A DNA stretch of 64,000 nt, from positions 124,001 to 188,000 of the forward strand of contig NZ_JARFYN010000008.1 of the NCBI RefSeq assembly GCF_030272695.1, in the 5' to 3' direction. Shown piece after piece: positions 47,307 through 55,546 of this stretch; position 1 is the first letter of the stretch; each line of letters opens with the position of its first letter. Below the pieces are notes generated by a model. That model was not told the DNA's origin and searched no databases. It saw only the letters and a program-made list of their open reading frames with translations. A program made the position numbers and the translations under genes. The DNA comes from Martinezella calliandrae (GTDB taxonomy: Bacteria > Pseudomonadota > Alphaproteobacteria > Rhizobiales > Rhizobiaceae).

Positions 47307-47323
47307 TTTAGAACAATTCGAAA
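47307..47323. promoter_or_regulatory. Irr-box (ICE)-like palindrome upstream of the suf operon
   Basis: TTTAGAACAATTCGAAA is a 7-3-7 inverted repeat with one mismatch (TTTAGAA against TTCGAAA), close to the iron-control element bound by the rhizobial haem-regulated repressor Irr. A half-site-like TCTAGAAC lies 13-15 bases to the left. It lies 126 bases before the first suf gene. Control of suf by Irr/RirA is established in other rhizobia. Confidence 0.6.
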
Positions 47324-47448
47324 CTTGACACGATCTTCCACGCGTCGTTCGTTCGACGATTTGTGGAACGTGTCATAAGGCATGCCCGGCTGAAATTTCA
47401 AGGAAAATGAGCCGGGCGTAACAAGCTTCGTCAGGCAGGAAGAAGATT

Positions 47449-48615
47449 ATGGCGGCAACGCGCCTTTATCTCGACTGGAATGGCACCGCACCGCTTCATC
47501 CGACGGCGCGCGACGCTATGTTGCATGCCTTGGACCTTTATGGAAACCCCAATTCTGTGCATGGCGAAGGCCGTGCCGCCCGGGCGGCGATCGAGGCGGC
47601 GCGCCGGCAAGTCGCAAGCCTGACAGGCGCCGAACCGGCAAACGTCGTCTTCACCAGCGGCGCGACGGAAGCCGCCAACATGGTGCTGACCCCGGAATTC
47701 CGCATGGGCCGCACGCCGCTTGCGATCGGCCATCTCTATCTATCAGCCATCGAGCATCCTGCGGTGCGGGAAGGCGGCAGGTTTCCGAAGGAAAAGATCA
47801 GCGAAATTCCGGTTACGTCGGACGGCGTTGTCGATCTTGGTGTGTTGGAAACGATGCTTTCGGCACATGACAAGGCCAACGGGCTGCCGATGGTAGCGAT
47901 CATGCTCGCCAACAACGAAACGGGTATCCTCCAGCCCGTAGGCGAAGCAGCCAAGATCGTTCAGGCGTTCGGCGGCGTATTTGTCGTGGATGCCGTGCAG
48001 GCGGCGGGCCGGGTTCTGCTCGACATCAACGCGATCGGAGCGGATTTCCTCATCGTTTCGTCGCACAAGATTGGCGGACCCAAAGGGGCCGGCGCGCTGG
48101 TGTCGCGCGGCGAGATGTTGATGCCGAAGCCGCTGATTCACGGCGGCGGCCAGGAAAAAGGGCATCGCTCCGGAACCGAGAACGCGCTCGCTGTCATCGG
48201 TTTTGGCGCCGCCGCTGCCGCAGCCCTGGCTGAGTTCGACAGCCGCAACGCGGCCGTCGAAAAACTGCGTGATCGGCTGGAGGAGGGCATGCTGCGGGCC
48301 GCGCCCGATCTCATCATTCACGGCAAGGACAGTCCACGCGTGCCAAATACCAGTTTCTTCACCTTGCCGGGGCTGAAATCCGAAACCGGGCAGATCGCCT
48401 TCGACCTCGAGGGACTGGCGATTTCGGCAGGCTCGGCCTGCTCCTCCGGCAAGGTGGGTGAAAGCCATGTGCTGGTGGCGATGGGCCGTGATCCCAAGCT
48501 CGGGGCGCTACGTATTTCGCTCGGCTTTTCGACGTGCGAAGAGGATATCGACCGGGCAATTTCCGCTTTCGCCAGAATTGCGGGACGGCGCAAACAAGCC
48601 GGAGCTGCGGCCTAA
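47449..48615 (+). CDS. NifS/IscS-type cysteine desulfurase heading the suf operon
   Basis: A 388-residue PLP enzyme that removes sulfur from cysteine as a persulfide. It begins LYLDWNGTAPLHPTARDAM, has the PLP-lysine in VSSHKIGGPKG and the reactive cysteine in ISAGSACSSGKV, the long-loop group I (NifS/IscS) arrangement, unlike the group II SufS later in the operon. Two desulfurases of different groups in one operon are common in rhizobia; the division of labour is not known. AGGAAGAAG precedes the ATG. Confidence 0.92.
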   Translation: MAATRLYLDWNGTAPLHPTARDAMLHALDLYGNPNSVHGEGRAARAAIEAARRQVASLTGAEPANVVFTSGATEAANMVLTPEFRMGRTPLAIGHLYLSAIEHPAVREGGRFPKEKISEIPVTSDGVVDLGVLETMLSAHDKANGLPMVAIMLANNETGILQPVGEAAKIVQAFGGVFVVDAVQAAGRVLLDINAIGADFLIVSSHKIGGPKGAGALVSRGEMLMPKPLIHGGGQEKGHRSGTENALAVIGFGAAAAAALAEFDSRNAAVEKLRDRLEEGMLRAAPDLIIHGKDSPRVPNTSFFTLPGLKSETGQIAFDLEGLAISAGSACSSGKVGESHVLVAMGRDPKLGALRISLGFSTCEEDIDRAISAFARIAGRRKQAGAAA

Positions 48616-48628
48616 TGGCCACAATTTT

Positions 48629-48747
48629 GCGGAAACAGAAATTTCCGCTTGCCAAGCGGGCTGAAAAGTCCCTTTTGGCCGACTACATAAAGGGTAGACA
48701 TTTCAGTCTGCCGCAACGTTGACAAGCTGCCGGACCTTGGATCCGGC
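48629..48747 (+). promoter_or_regulatory. Two hairpins in the gap before sufB
   Basis: GCGGAAA-CAGAAA-TTTCCGC (48629-48648) and GCCGGA-CCTTGGA-TCCGGC (48729-48747) are perfect stems; the second ends 17 bases before the sufB ATG, next to its ribosome binding site. No T-run, so they may tune mRNA stability or translation rather than stop transcription. Confidence 0.45.
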
Positions 48748-48763
48748 GAGATTGGAGAACGAC

Positions 48764-50233
48764 ATGCCTGCAGTCCAGGAAACAGTCGATCAGGTTCGCC
48801 AGATCGACGTGGACCAGTATAAATACGGTTTCGAAACCATGATTGAAATGGACAAGGCTCCCAAAGGCCTGTCCGAGGATATCATCCGTCTGATTTCCGC
48901 CAAGAAGCGCGAGCCGGAATGGATGCTGGAATGGCGTCTTGAGGCTTACCGCCGTTGGCTGACGCTGGAAGAGCCCACCTGGGCCCGCGTCGAATATCCG
49001 AAGATCGACTTTAACGACATCCATTACTATGCAGCGCCCAAGAGCACCTCTGGCCCGACGTCGCTCGACGAGGTCGATCCGGAACTGCTGAAGGTCTATG
49101 AGAAGCTCGGCATCCCCTTGCGCGAGCAGGAGATCCTCGCCGGCGTCAAGCAGTCGAAGATCGCTGTCGACGCCGTGTTCGATTCGGTGTCAGTGGTCAC
49201 CACCTTCAAGGACGAGCTGAAGAAGGCCGGCGTGATCTTCATGTCGATCTCGGAAGCGATCCGCGAGCATCCCGAACTTGTGCGCAAATATCTCGGCTCC
49301 GTTGTTCCGACGACCGACAATTTCTATGCGACGCTGAATTCGGCTGTTTTCACCGACGGTTCATTCGTCTTCGTGCCGAAGGGCGTGCGGTGCCCGATGG
49401 AGCTGTCGACCTATTTCCGTATCAACGAGAAGAACACCGGCCAGTTCGAGCGCACGCTAATCATTGCCGAAGAGGGAGCCTATGTCTCCTATCTCGAAGG
49501 CTGCACGGCGCCGCAGCGCGACGAAAACCAGCTGCATGCGGCCGTGGTCGAGCTGATCGCGCTGGACGATGCCGAAATCAAGTATTCGACCGTCCAGAAC
49601 TGGTACCCGGGCGACAAGCACGGCAAGGGCGGCATCTACAATTTCGTCACCAAGCGTGGCGATTGCCGCGGCGCGCGCTCCAAGATCTCCTGGACGCAGG
49701 TCGAGACAGGTTCGGCGATCACCTGGAAATATCCGTCCTGCATCCTGCGCGGCGACGACAGCCGTGGCGAGTTCTACTCCATCGCCGTCTCCAACGGCCA
49801 TCAGCAGGTCGACAGCGGCACCAAGATGATCCATCTCGGCAAGAACACTTCGAGCCGCATCATCTCCAAGGGCATCGCCGCCGGCGTGTCGCAGAACACC
49901 TATCGCGGCCAGGTCTCGGCTCACCGTCGCGCTTCGAATGCCCGCAACTTCACGCAGTGCGATTCGCTCCTGATCGGCGACAAGTGCGGTGCGCACACAG
50001 TGCCGTATATCGAGGCGAAGAACTCGACTGCGCAGTTCGAGCATGAGGCCACCACCTCGAAGATCTCCGAGGATCAGCTGTTCTACTGCTTGCAGCGCGG
50101 CATTCCGCAAGAAGCGGCGATCGCACTGATCGTCAACGGCTTCGTCAAGGAAGTCTTGCAGGAACTGCCGATGGAGTTCGCCGTCGAAGCCCAGAAGCTG
50201 ATCGGCATCTCGCTCGAAGGCAGCGTCGGCTAA
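48764..50233 (+). CDS. sufB: Fe-S cluster assembly protein SufB
   Basis: A 489-residue core scaffold of the SufBCD complex, on which clusters are built. The N-terminal helical part ([36 protein letters not shown]) and the right-handed beta-helix core ([47 protein letters not shown]) are complete, as is the C-terminal [20 protein letters not shown] with the conserved cluster/sulfur-acceptor cysteine. TTGGAGAA precedes ATG 48764; the upstream in-frame TTG is rejected. Confidence 0.97.
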   Translation: MPAVQETVDQVRQIDVDQYKYGFETMIEMDKAPKGLSEDIIRLISAKKREPEWMLEWRLEAYRRWLTLEEPTWARVEYPKIDFNDIHYYAAPKSTSGPTSLDEVDPELLKVYEKLGIPLREQEILAGVKQSKIAVDAVFDSVSVVTTFKDELKKAGVIFMSISEAIREHPELVRKYLGSVVPTTDNFYATLNSAVFTDGSFVFVPKGVRCPMELSTYFRINEKNTGQFERTLIIAEEGAYVSYLEGCTAPQRDENQLHAAVVELIALDDAEIKYSTVQNWYPGDKHGKGGIYNFVTKRGDCRGARSKISWTQVETGSAITWKYPSCILRGDDSRGEFYSIAVSNGHQQVDSGTKMIHLGKNTSSRIISKGIAAGVSQNTYRGQVSAHRRASNARNFTQCDSLLIGDKCGAHTVPYIEAKNSTAQFEHEATTSKISEDQLFYCLQRGIPQEAAIALIVNGFVKEVLQELPMEFAVEAQKLIGISLEGSVG

Positions 50234-50258
50234 CGCTTTCGGCAAAAGACATGTTTCA

Positions 50259-50277
50259 GGCGCGCAAGCGGCGCGCC
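50259..50277 (+). promoter_or_regulatory. GC hairpin between sufB and sufC
   Basis: GGCGCGC-AAGCG-GCGCGCC is a perfect 7-base stem in the 74-base gap. Without a T-run it is more likely a stability or processing element than a terminator. Confidence 0.4.
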
Positions 50278-50307
50278 GCACCTTCATTCCTTCGATAGGA
50301 TTCTACT

Positions 50308-51063
50308 ATGCTTGAAATCAAGAACCTGCACGCCCGTATCGCCGAAGACGGCACCGAGATCATCCGAGGCCTGGACCTGACGGTGAAGGCGGGGGAAGTG
50401 GCTGCCATCATGGGTCCGAACGGCTCCGGCAAGTCGACGCTCTCCTACATCCTGTCGGGCCGCGAGGACTACGAGGTCACCGAGGGTGACATCCTCTACA
50501 ACGGCGAAAGCATTCTCGAACTCGACGCGGCCGAGCGCGCCGCCAAGGGCATCTTCCTGGCTTTCCAGTATCCAGTTGAGATCCCGGGCGTCGCCACCAT
50601 GCAGTTCCTGAAGGTGGCGATGAACGAGCAGCGCAAGGCCCGCGGCGAGGCCGAACTGACGACGCCGGATTTCATGCGCCGGGTCAAGGACGCGGCCGGC
50701 AAGCTCCACATCAACACCGAAATGCTGAAGCGCCCGCTGAATGTCGGCTTCTCCGGCGGCGAGAAGAAGCGCGCTGAAATCCTGCAGATGGCGCTCCTCG
50801 AGCCGCAGCTCTGCGTGCTGGACGAAACCGATTCCGGTCTCGATATCGATGCATTGAAGATCGTGGCGGACGGCGTCAATTCGCTGCGCTCGCCTGACCG
50901 CGCCGTGATCGTCATCACCCACTACCAGCGCCTGCTCGACTATATCGTTCCGGACACCGTTCACGTGCTCTACAAGGGACAGGTGATCAAGTCGGGTGAC
51001 AAGACGCTGGCGCATGAGCTCGAAGCCAACGGCTATGCCGACATCATCGGGGCTGCAGCCTGA
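50308..51063 (+). CDS. sufC: Fe-S cluster assembly ATPase SufC
   Basis: A 251-residue ABC-type ATPase that drives the SufBCD scaffold. Walker A GPNGSGKSTLSYIL (about residue 36), Q-loop region FLAFQYPVEIPGV, signature FSGGEKKRAEILQM (about 152), Walker B LCVLDETDSGLDID (about 172) and the switch VIVITHYQRLL are all as in SufC. No membrane segments. The gene order B-C-D is the universal suf order. Confidence 0.97.
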   Translation: MLEIKNLHARIAEDGTEIIRGLDLTVKAGEVAAIMGPNGSGKSTLSYILSGREDYEVTEGDILYNGESILELDAAERAAKGIFLAFQYPVEIPGVATMQFLKVAMNEQRKARGEAELTTPDFMRRVKDAAGKLHINTEMLKRPLNVGFSGGEKKRAEILQMALLEPQLCVLDETDSGLDIDALKIVADGVNSLRSPDRAVIVITHYQRLLDYIVPDTVHVLYKGQVIKSGDKTLAHELEANGYADIIGAAA

Positions 51064-51085
51064 TCGGGGCGGAAAGGAGACGTCG

Positions 51086-52360
51086 ATGAACATTCAGACG
51101 ACGAGCCGCCTGACCGCCGCGGAGACGGCGCTGATCGAGGCGTATAACAACCAGTTGGGCGATTTGCCGGGCGATGGCGACGTGCTCGCCGTGCGCGACC
51201 GTCTATTGGACGACCTTAAGACCGCCGGCCTGCCGACGCGTCGCTTCGAATCCTGGCACTATACCGATTTCAAGAACCTGCTGCGTTCGGTTCCGACCGA
51301 CCTCGGCTCCGGCAATGTCGAACCCTTGTCGCCCACCGTTCCCGGTTCGCCAGTGCTGCCGGTTCTGCAGGGCAGCGTTGGCGGCAAGACTTCGATCGAT
51401 GGCCTGGTTGTCAGCCGCTATGCCGATCGTTTGGCGGATGGTACTGCTGCCGCAAGTCTCACCGCGCTCGGCAGGGATGACGCCATCGGCCGCATCAACG
51501 GCAGCTTCGTGCGCGACGGTTATGTCATCGATTTTCCCGATGGCACCGAACTCGATGCGCCGTTGGAGATCCAGTTCATCCATGCCGGCGGCCAGATCCA
51601 CAGCCGCTTGCCGGTTTCGTTCGGCGCAGATGTCAAGGCGACGGTGATCGAGCGCCACCAGGCCGTGCCCGGCGCTGCGGCGCTGGTCTCCTCGGTCAGC
51701 GACGTCACGATTGGCAAGGGTGCCGAAGTGACCTGGATCATCCTGCAGGAGCAGGGGAGCGAGGATACGCATCTCGGCCAGATTCGCGTCGACCTTGGCG
51801 CGGATGCCAAGCTGAAGCTGTTCGTGATCAACGCCGGCGGTAAGCTGGTGCGTCAGGAGCTGCATGTGAAGGTCACGGGCGAGGGCTCCGACCTCGTGCT
51901 ACGCGGCGTCAACCTGCTTGGCGGCGAAACGCATACCGATGTGACGCTGACGCTTGGCCACAACGTGCCGCACACGGGCTCGACAGAGATCGTTCGCAAC
52001 GTGGTGTTCGACCGCGCCCGCGGCGTCTTCCAGGGCATGATCCGCGTGGCCCCGGATGCGCAGAAGACCGATGCCCGCATGGCCTGCAATACGCTGCTGA
52101 TGTCCGACGACGCCGAGTTCTCCGTCAAGCCGGAGCTCGAAATCTTTGCCGACGACGTGCAGTGCGGCCATGGTGCCACCGTTGCCGACATCGACGCGAA
52201 CCACCTCTACTACATGATGGCGCGCGGCATTCCGAAGAACAAAGCCCGCGCCATGCTGGTCAACGCCTTTGTCGCAGAGATCATCGAAGAGCTGGAAGAC
52301 GAAGCCCTGGTCGAGGCGCTCGAAGGCGTAATCTCGGCCTGGCTCGAAAAGCACGCCTGA
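51086..52360 (+). CDS. sufD: Fe-S cluster assembly protein SufD
   Basis: A 424-residue SufB paralogue, partner in the SufBCD complex. It opens with TAAETALIEAYNNQLGDLPG and PTRRFESWHYTDFKNLLRSV, the SufD-type start, and has the C-terminal beta-helix end KPELEIFADDVQCGHGATVA then YYMMARGIPKNKARAMLVNAF, including the conserved His next to Cys used in cluster chemistry. GGAAAGGAG lies eight bases before ATG 51086. Confidence 0.96.
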   Translation: MNIQTTSRLTAAETALIEAYNNQLGDLPGDGDVLAVRDRLLDDLKTAGLPTRRFESWHYTDFKNLLRSVPTDLGSGNVEPLSPTVPGSPVLPVLQGSVGGKTSIDGLVVSRYADRLADGTAAASLTALGRDDAIGRINGSFVRDGYVIDFPDGTELDAPLEIQFIHAGGQIHSRLPVSFGADVKATVIERHQAVPGAAALVSSVSDVTIGKGAEVTWIILQEQGSEDTHLGQIRVDLGADAKLKLFVINAGGKLVRQELHVKVTGEGSDLVLRGVNLLGGETHTDVTLTLGHNVPHTGSTEIVRNVVFDRARGVFQGMIRVAPDAQKTDARMACNTLLMSDDAEFSVKPELEIFADDVQCGHGATVADIDANHLYYMMARGIPKNKARAMLVNAFVAEIIEELEDEALVEALEGVISAWLEKHA

Positions 52361-52374
52361 TTGGAGCAACGCTC

Positions 52375-53616
52375 GTGGACAAGATCGTACCAGCCACAGC
52401 TTATGACGTCGAAGCGATCCGTCAGGATTTTCCGATCCTGTCGACGACCGTCCACGGCAAACCGCTGGTCTATCTCGACAGCGGTGCATCGGCACAAAAG
52501 CCGCAAATCGTGATCGACGCGGTGTCGCACGCCTATTCCAGCGAATATGCCAATGTGCATCGTGGGCTGCATTTTCTCTCCAATGCCGCCACCGAAGCCT
52601 ATGAGGCTGCGCGCGAAAAAGTCCGCCGCTTTCTGAATGCGCCGTCGGTGGACGATATCGTCTTTACAAAGAACTCGACCGAGGCGATCAATACCGTCGC
52701 CTATGGCTGGGGCATGCCTAAGCTCGGTGAGGGCGACGAGATCGTGCTTTCGATCATGGAGCATCATTCCAACGTCGTGCCTTGGCATTTTATCCGCGAG
52801 CGGCAGGGCGCCAAACTGGTCTGGGTGCCGGTCGATGATGATGGCGCCTTCCACATCGAGGACTTCGAAAAGAGCCTGACGGAACGCACCAAGCTCGTTG
52901 CGATCACCCATATGTCGAACGCGCTCGGTACCGTCGTTCCGGTCAAGGAAGTCTGCCGGATCGCCCATGAGCGCGGCATTCCCGTCTTGATCGATGGATC
53001 GCAAGGCGCCGTGCACCTGCCCGTCGATGTGCAGGATATCGATTGCGACTGGTATGTCATGACCGGCCACAAGCTTTACGGCCCGTCGGGGATCGGTGTG
53101 CTCTACGGCAAGAAGGACAAGCTTTTCGAGATGCGGCCCTTCCAGGGTGGCGGCGAGATGATCTTCGACGTCAGCGAGGACAACGTTACCTACAACGATC
53201 CGCCGCACCGCTTCGAGGCGGGCACGCCGCCCATCGTCCAAGCGATCGGACTTGGCGCCGCACTCGATTATATGGAGAGCGTCGGGCGCGAGGCGATCGC
53301 AAGGCACGAGGCCGATCTCGGGGCTTATGCGGCCGAACGGCTGCGACAGGTCAATTCGCTGCGCGTTTTCGGCATGGCACCTGGCAAAGGCGGTATCTTC
53401 TCCTTCGAACTTGCGGGTATTCATTCGCACGACGTATCAATGGTGATCGATCGTCAGGGCGTTGCGGTGCGCGCAGGTACCCATTGCGCCCAGCCGCTCT
53501 TGAAACGCTTCGGCGTCACCTCCACATGCCGTGCATCATTCGGCATGTATACTACCCGCGCCGAGGTGGATGCTCTGGTCGATGCGCTGGAATATGCGCG
53601 AAAATTCTTTGCCTAA
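52375..53616 (+). CDS. sufS: Group II cysteine desulfurase SufS
   Basis: A 413-residue PLP enzyme starting at GTG 52375 (TTGGAGCAA upstream). The N-terminal ATAYDVEAIRQDFPILSTTV, YLDSGASAQKP and EYANVHRGLHFLS are typical SufS; the PLP-lysine is in MTGHKLYGPSGIGVLYG, the persulfide cysteine in RAGTHCAQPLLKRFG (about residue 379). It donates sulfur to SufB, usually through SufE; no sufE is in this window. The ATG-type start further upstream would overlap sufD and is rejected. Confidence 0.96.
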   Translation: MDKIVPATAYDVEAIRQDFPILSTTVHGKPLVYLDSGASAQKPQIVIDAVSHAYSSEYANVHRGLHFLSNAATEAYEAAREKVRRFLNAPSVDDIVFTKNSTEAINTVAYGWGMPKLGEGDEIVLSIMEHHSNVVPWHFIRERQGAKLVWVPVDDDGAFHIEDFEKSLTERTKLVAITHMSNALGTVVPVKEVCRIAHERGIPVLIDGSQGAVHLPVDVQDIDCDWYVMTGHKLYGPSGIGVLYGKKDKLFEMRPFQGGGEMIFDVSEDNVTYNDPPHRFEAGTPPIVQAIGLGAALDYMESVGREAIARHEADLGAYAAERLRQVNSLRVFGMAPGKGGIFSFELAGIHSHDVSMVIDRQGVAVRAGTHCAQPLLKRFGVTSTCRASFGMYTTRAEVDALVDALEYARKFFA

Positions 53617-53627
53617 GGAGGCAAGCG

Positions 53628-54008
53628 ATGTCACTCGATGAAAGCGAACAGAAGATCGACGTGCGCGAGGGCATCGTGCATTCCAGCATTCCCGCGGCCG
53701 AGCTGGCACGCCTCAGCGACGATGTGATCAGCGCGCTGAAAACTGTCTATGATCCTGAAATTCCCGCCGATATCTTCGAACTCGGTCTGGTCTACAAGAT
53801 CGATATCGAAGACGACCGCATGGTGAAGATCCTCATGACGCTGACTGCGCCGGGTTGCCCGGTCGCCGCCGAAATGCCCGGCTGGGTCGAAAATGCGGTC
53901 GGCGCCGTCGAAGGCGTTTCCGGCGTAGAAGTCGCCATGACCTTCGACCCGCCGTGGACACCGGATCGCATGTCGGAAGAGGCGCAGGTCGCGGTTGGCT
54001 GGTATTGA
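53628..54008 (+). CDS. sufT: SUF system Fe-S assembly protein SufT (DUF59)
   Basis: A 126-residue DUF59/MIP18-like protein: ISALKTVYDPEIPADIFELG, VYKIDIEDDRMVKILMTLTA and the active-site-like PGCPVAAEMPGWVENAV, in which the cysteine is conserved in SufT. Members help mature Fe-S proteins under iron limitation. AAGGAGGC precedes ATG 53628. It begins 11 bases after sufS and is followed by sufA. Confidence 0.93.
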   Translation: MSLDESEQKIDVREGIVHSSIPAAELARLSDDVISALKTVYDPEIPADIFELGLVYKIDIEDDRMVKILMTLTAPGCPVAAEMPGWVENAVGAVEGVSGVEVAMTFDPPWTPDRMSEEAQVAVGWY

Positions 54009-54084
54009 AGCTTTAAGCCGCCCGCTTTACATTATAGCTTGAAGCACCGGATCTTGACCCCGGCTGTGGAAGGAGAATGAGCCC

Positions 54085-54474
54085 ATGGGCTTTGCAGTGA
54101 TGAGCATGACGGATGGCGCCGCAGCACGCGTCAAGGCAATCGTCGAGAACTCCGGTCCCGATGCCAAGGGCGTTCGCGTCGGCATCAAGAAGGGCGGTTG
54201 CGCCGGGATGGAATATACCATCGACCTGGTAACCGAACCGAACGCCAAGGACGACCTGATCGAGCGCGATGGCGCCAAGGTATGGGTCGAGCCGTCGGCG
54301 GTGCTTTATTTGCTTGGCACCGAGATGGGCTTCGAGACCACGACGCTGCGCTCCGGCTTCACCTTCACCAATCCAAACCAGACGTCGGCCTGCGGCTGCG
54401 GCGAATCCGTAGAATTGAAGCCCGCCGATCTCGCGGCTTTGGCGGCACAACGTCAGGCCGCCCCGGCCGTTTGA
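54085..54474 (+). CDS. sufA: A-type Fe-S carrier SufA (HesB/IscA family)
   Basis: A 129-residue A-type carrier that takes clusters from SufBCD to targets. The three conserved cysteines are in KKGGCAGMEY (about residue 38) and TSACGCGES (about 106 and 108). VSMTDGAAARVKAIV-like opening and the SGFTFTNPNQ strand are typical. A short Ala/Gln tail (ALAAQRQAAPAV) extends past the last motif. It is the last suf gene; a hairpin follows. Confidence 0.95.
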   Translation: MGFAVMSMTDGAAARVKAIVENSGPDAKGVRVGIKKGGCAGMEYTIDLVTEPNAKDDLIERDGAKVWVEPSAVLYLLGTEMGFETTTLRSGFTFTNPNQTSACGCGESVELKPADLAALAAQRQAAPAV

Positions 54475-54485
54475 CAGAGGCCGAG

Positions 54486-54507
54486 CGCCGCTTGATGTCA
54501 AGCGGCG
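54486..54507. terminator. Terminator-like stem between sufA and the convergent antitoxin-like gene
   Basis: CGCCGCTTG and CAAGCGGCG form a perfect 9-base stem with a four-base loop, between the convergent stops; its right arm lies in the end of the antitoxin-like gene. T-run weak, so it may serve both directions partly. Confidence 0.5.
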
Positions 54508-54773
54508 TCGGATTCGCGCTCGACCGGCATCAGTTTCAGGCCGAGCGCCCTGACGACCTTCAGGATGGTCGCAAATTCCGGATTTCCGTCACCACTCAGC
54601 GCCCTATAAAGAGCCGAACGGTTCATGCCGACATCCTTGGCGAGCTTGCTCATGTTGCGCGTTCGCGCGACCTCGCCAAGTGCCTTGGCGATGGAAGACG
54701 GATCGTTGGTTTCGAAGGCGGCTGCGATATAGCCGTCGACGGCCTCCACGCTTACGGGCGTTTGCTGGGCCAT
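54498..54773 (-). CDS. HigA-2-like addiction-module antidote without a partner
   Basis: A 91-residue protein of the COG3636 putative addiction-module antidote family: AVDGYIAAAFETNDPSSIAK, LGEVARTRNMSKLAKDVGMN, then RSALYRALSGDGNPEFATIL with a helix-turn-helix in the middle. Normally a RelE/HigB-type toxin lies immediately upstream. Here the gene just upstream (stop one base before this ATG) codes for an esterase instead, so the antidote is unpaired. AGAAAGG within the end of the esterase gene serves as its ribosome binding site, so they are translated together. Confidence 0.85.
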   Translation of the reverse strand: MAQQTPVSVEAVDGYIAAAFETNDPSSIAKALGEVARTRNMSKLAKDVGMNRSALYRALSGDGNPEFATILKVVRALGLKLMPVERESDAA

Positions 54774-54774
54774 G

Positions 54775-55395
54775 TTAAATGCCTTTCTGTATAATCCAAT
54801 CGCGGATGAGCCTGGCTTCGCTCTCGTGCAAGCCGTGACCCGTCGGCAGCACATGGCTGCTGACATCCGCCTGACAGTTCTCAAATTGTGTTTTTATCAG
54901 CACCGCATCTTCGGGTTGCCGGCGTTCATCATTTTTGCCTGCGGTGATCAGGACAGGCAGGCCGGGCATCGGCGGGAAAGCTTTGCCCGGCGCGGGCGAC
55001 AAAGGGCGTAAAAGGATGGCGCCCGACGCCAAGCCAGGCTCGGTATGCAGGATAGAGGCGGCCATGATGGCACCATTGGAAAATCCGAGCAAAATGGGAG
55101 GCTGCCTCAAAACGCCCTGTTCGACGGCCGCACCTATGAACCGACAGATCCGATCCGTCTGCTCGCGCAGATCAGCATAGTCGAGGCTCCGGTCGGGATT
55201 GCGACGGAAAAAGGCAAAGCCCTCGTCCCAATCCACGCCACCGCGCAAGGCCATATAGGGCCGCTGCGGCGCGACTTCGTCTGCGAGCGCGATGAGTTCC
55301 GCTTCGCCTCTCCCGCTGCCATGCAACAGAACGAGCGGCGGAGAGGAGAAATATTCCCGTCCCGCGACAAAGCAAAATCCTGATAAATCCGGCAT
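54775..55395 (-). CDS. Alpha/beta hydrolase, carboxylesterase/phospholipase-like
   Basis: A 206-residue esterase of the YpfH/phospholipase-carboxylesterase kind. LVLLHGSGRGEAELIALADE is the oxyanion loop, LGFSNGAIMAA the nucleophile elbow (G-x-S-x-G, Ser near residue 110), ITAGKNDERRQ the acid region and LPTGHGLHESE the His. Substrate unknown. ATG 55395 starts the core; a longer in-frame extension is Arg-rich and rejected. It is in operon with the antidote-like gene. Confidence 0.87.
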   Translation of the reverse strand: MPDLSGFCFVAGREYFSSPPLVLLHGSGRGEAELIALADEVAPQRPYMALRGGVDWDEGFAFFRRNPDRSLDYADLREQTDRICRFIGAAVEQGVLRQPPILLGFSNGAIMAASILHTEPGLASGAILLRPLSPAPGKAFPPMPGLPVLITAGKNDERRQPEDAVLIKTQFENCQADVSSHVLPTGHGLHESEARLIRDWIIQKGI

Positions 55396-55507
55396 GATGT
55401 ATGACTTCCGGCGCCGATTTCGCCGCGCTTGAAAAAGTGGCGCGCGGTCCATGGAACGCGCGGCGCAGTCATAGAGATTTTTCGCGATAGATTTATGTCG
55501 AAGAAGA

Positions 55508-55530
55508 GCGAAGCGGCTGAACCGCTTCAC
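55508..55530 (-). terminator. Terminator-like hairpin after gcvP
   Basis: GTGAAGCGG-TTCAG-CCGCTTCGC on the minus strand, 17 bases past the gcvP stop, is a 7-base perfect stem followed by a pyrimidine-rich stretch. Confidence 0.5.
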
Positions 55531-55546
55531 TTTATTTGGAAAACAC

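Noticed and set aside
52210..53430. A 406-codon open frame antisense to sufS
   Set aside because: Sense-strand SufS is complete and conserved; the antisense frame has no recognisable motif or ribosome binding site.
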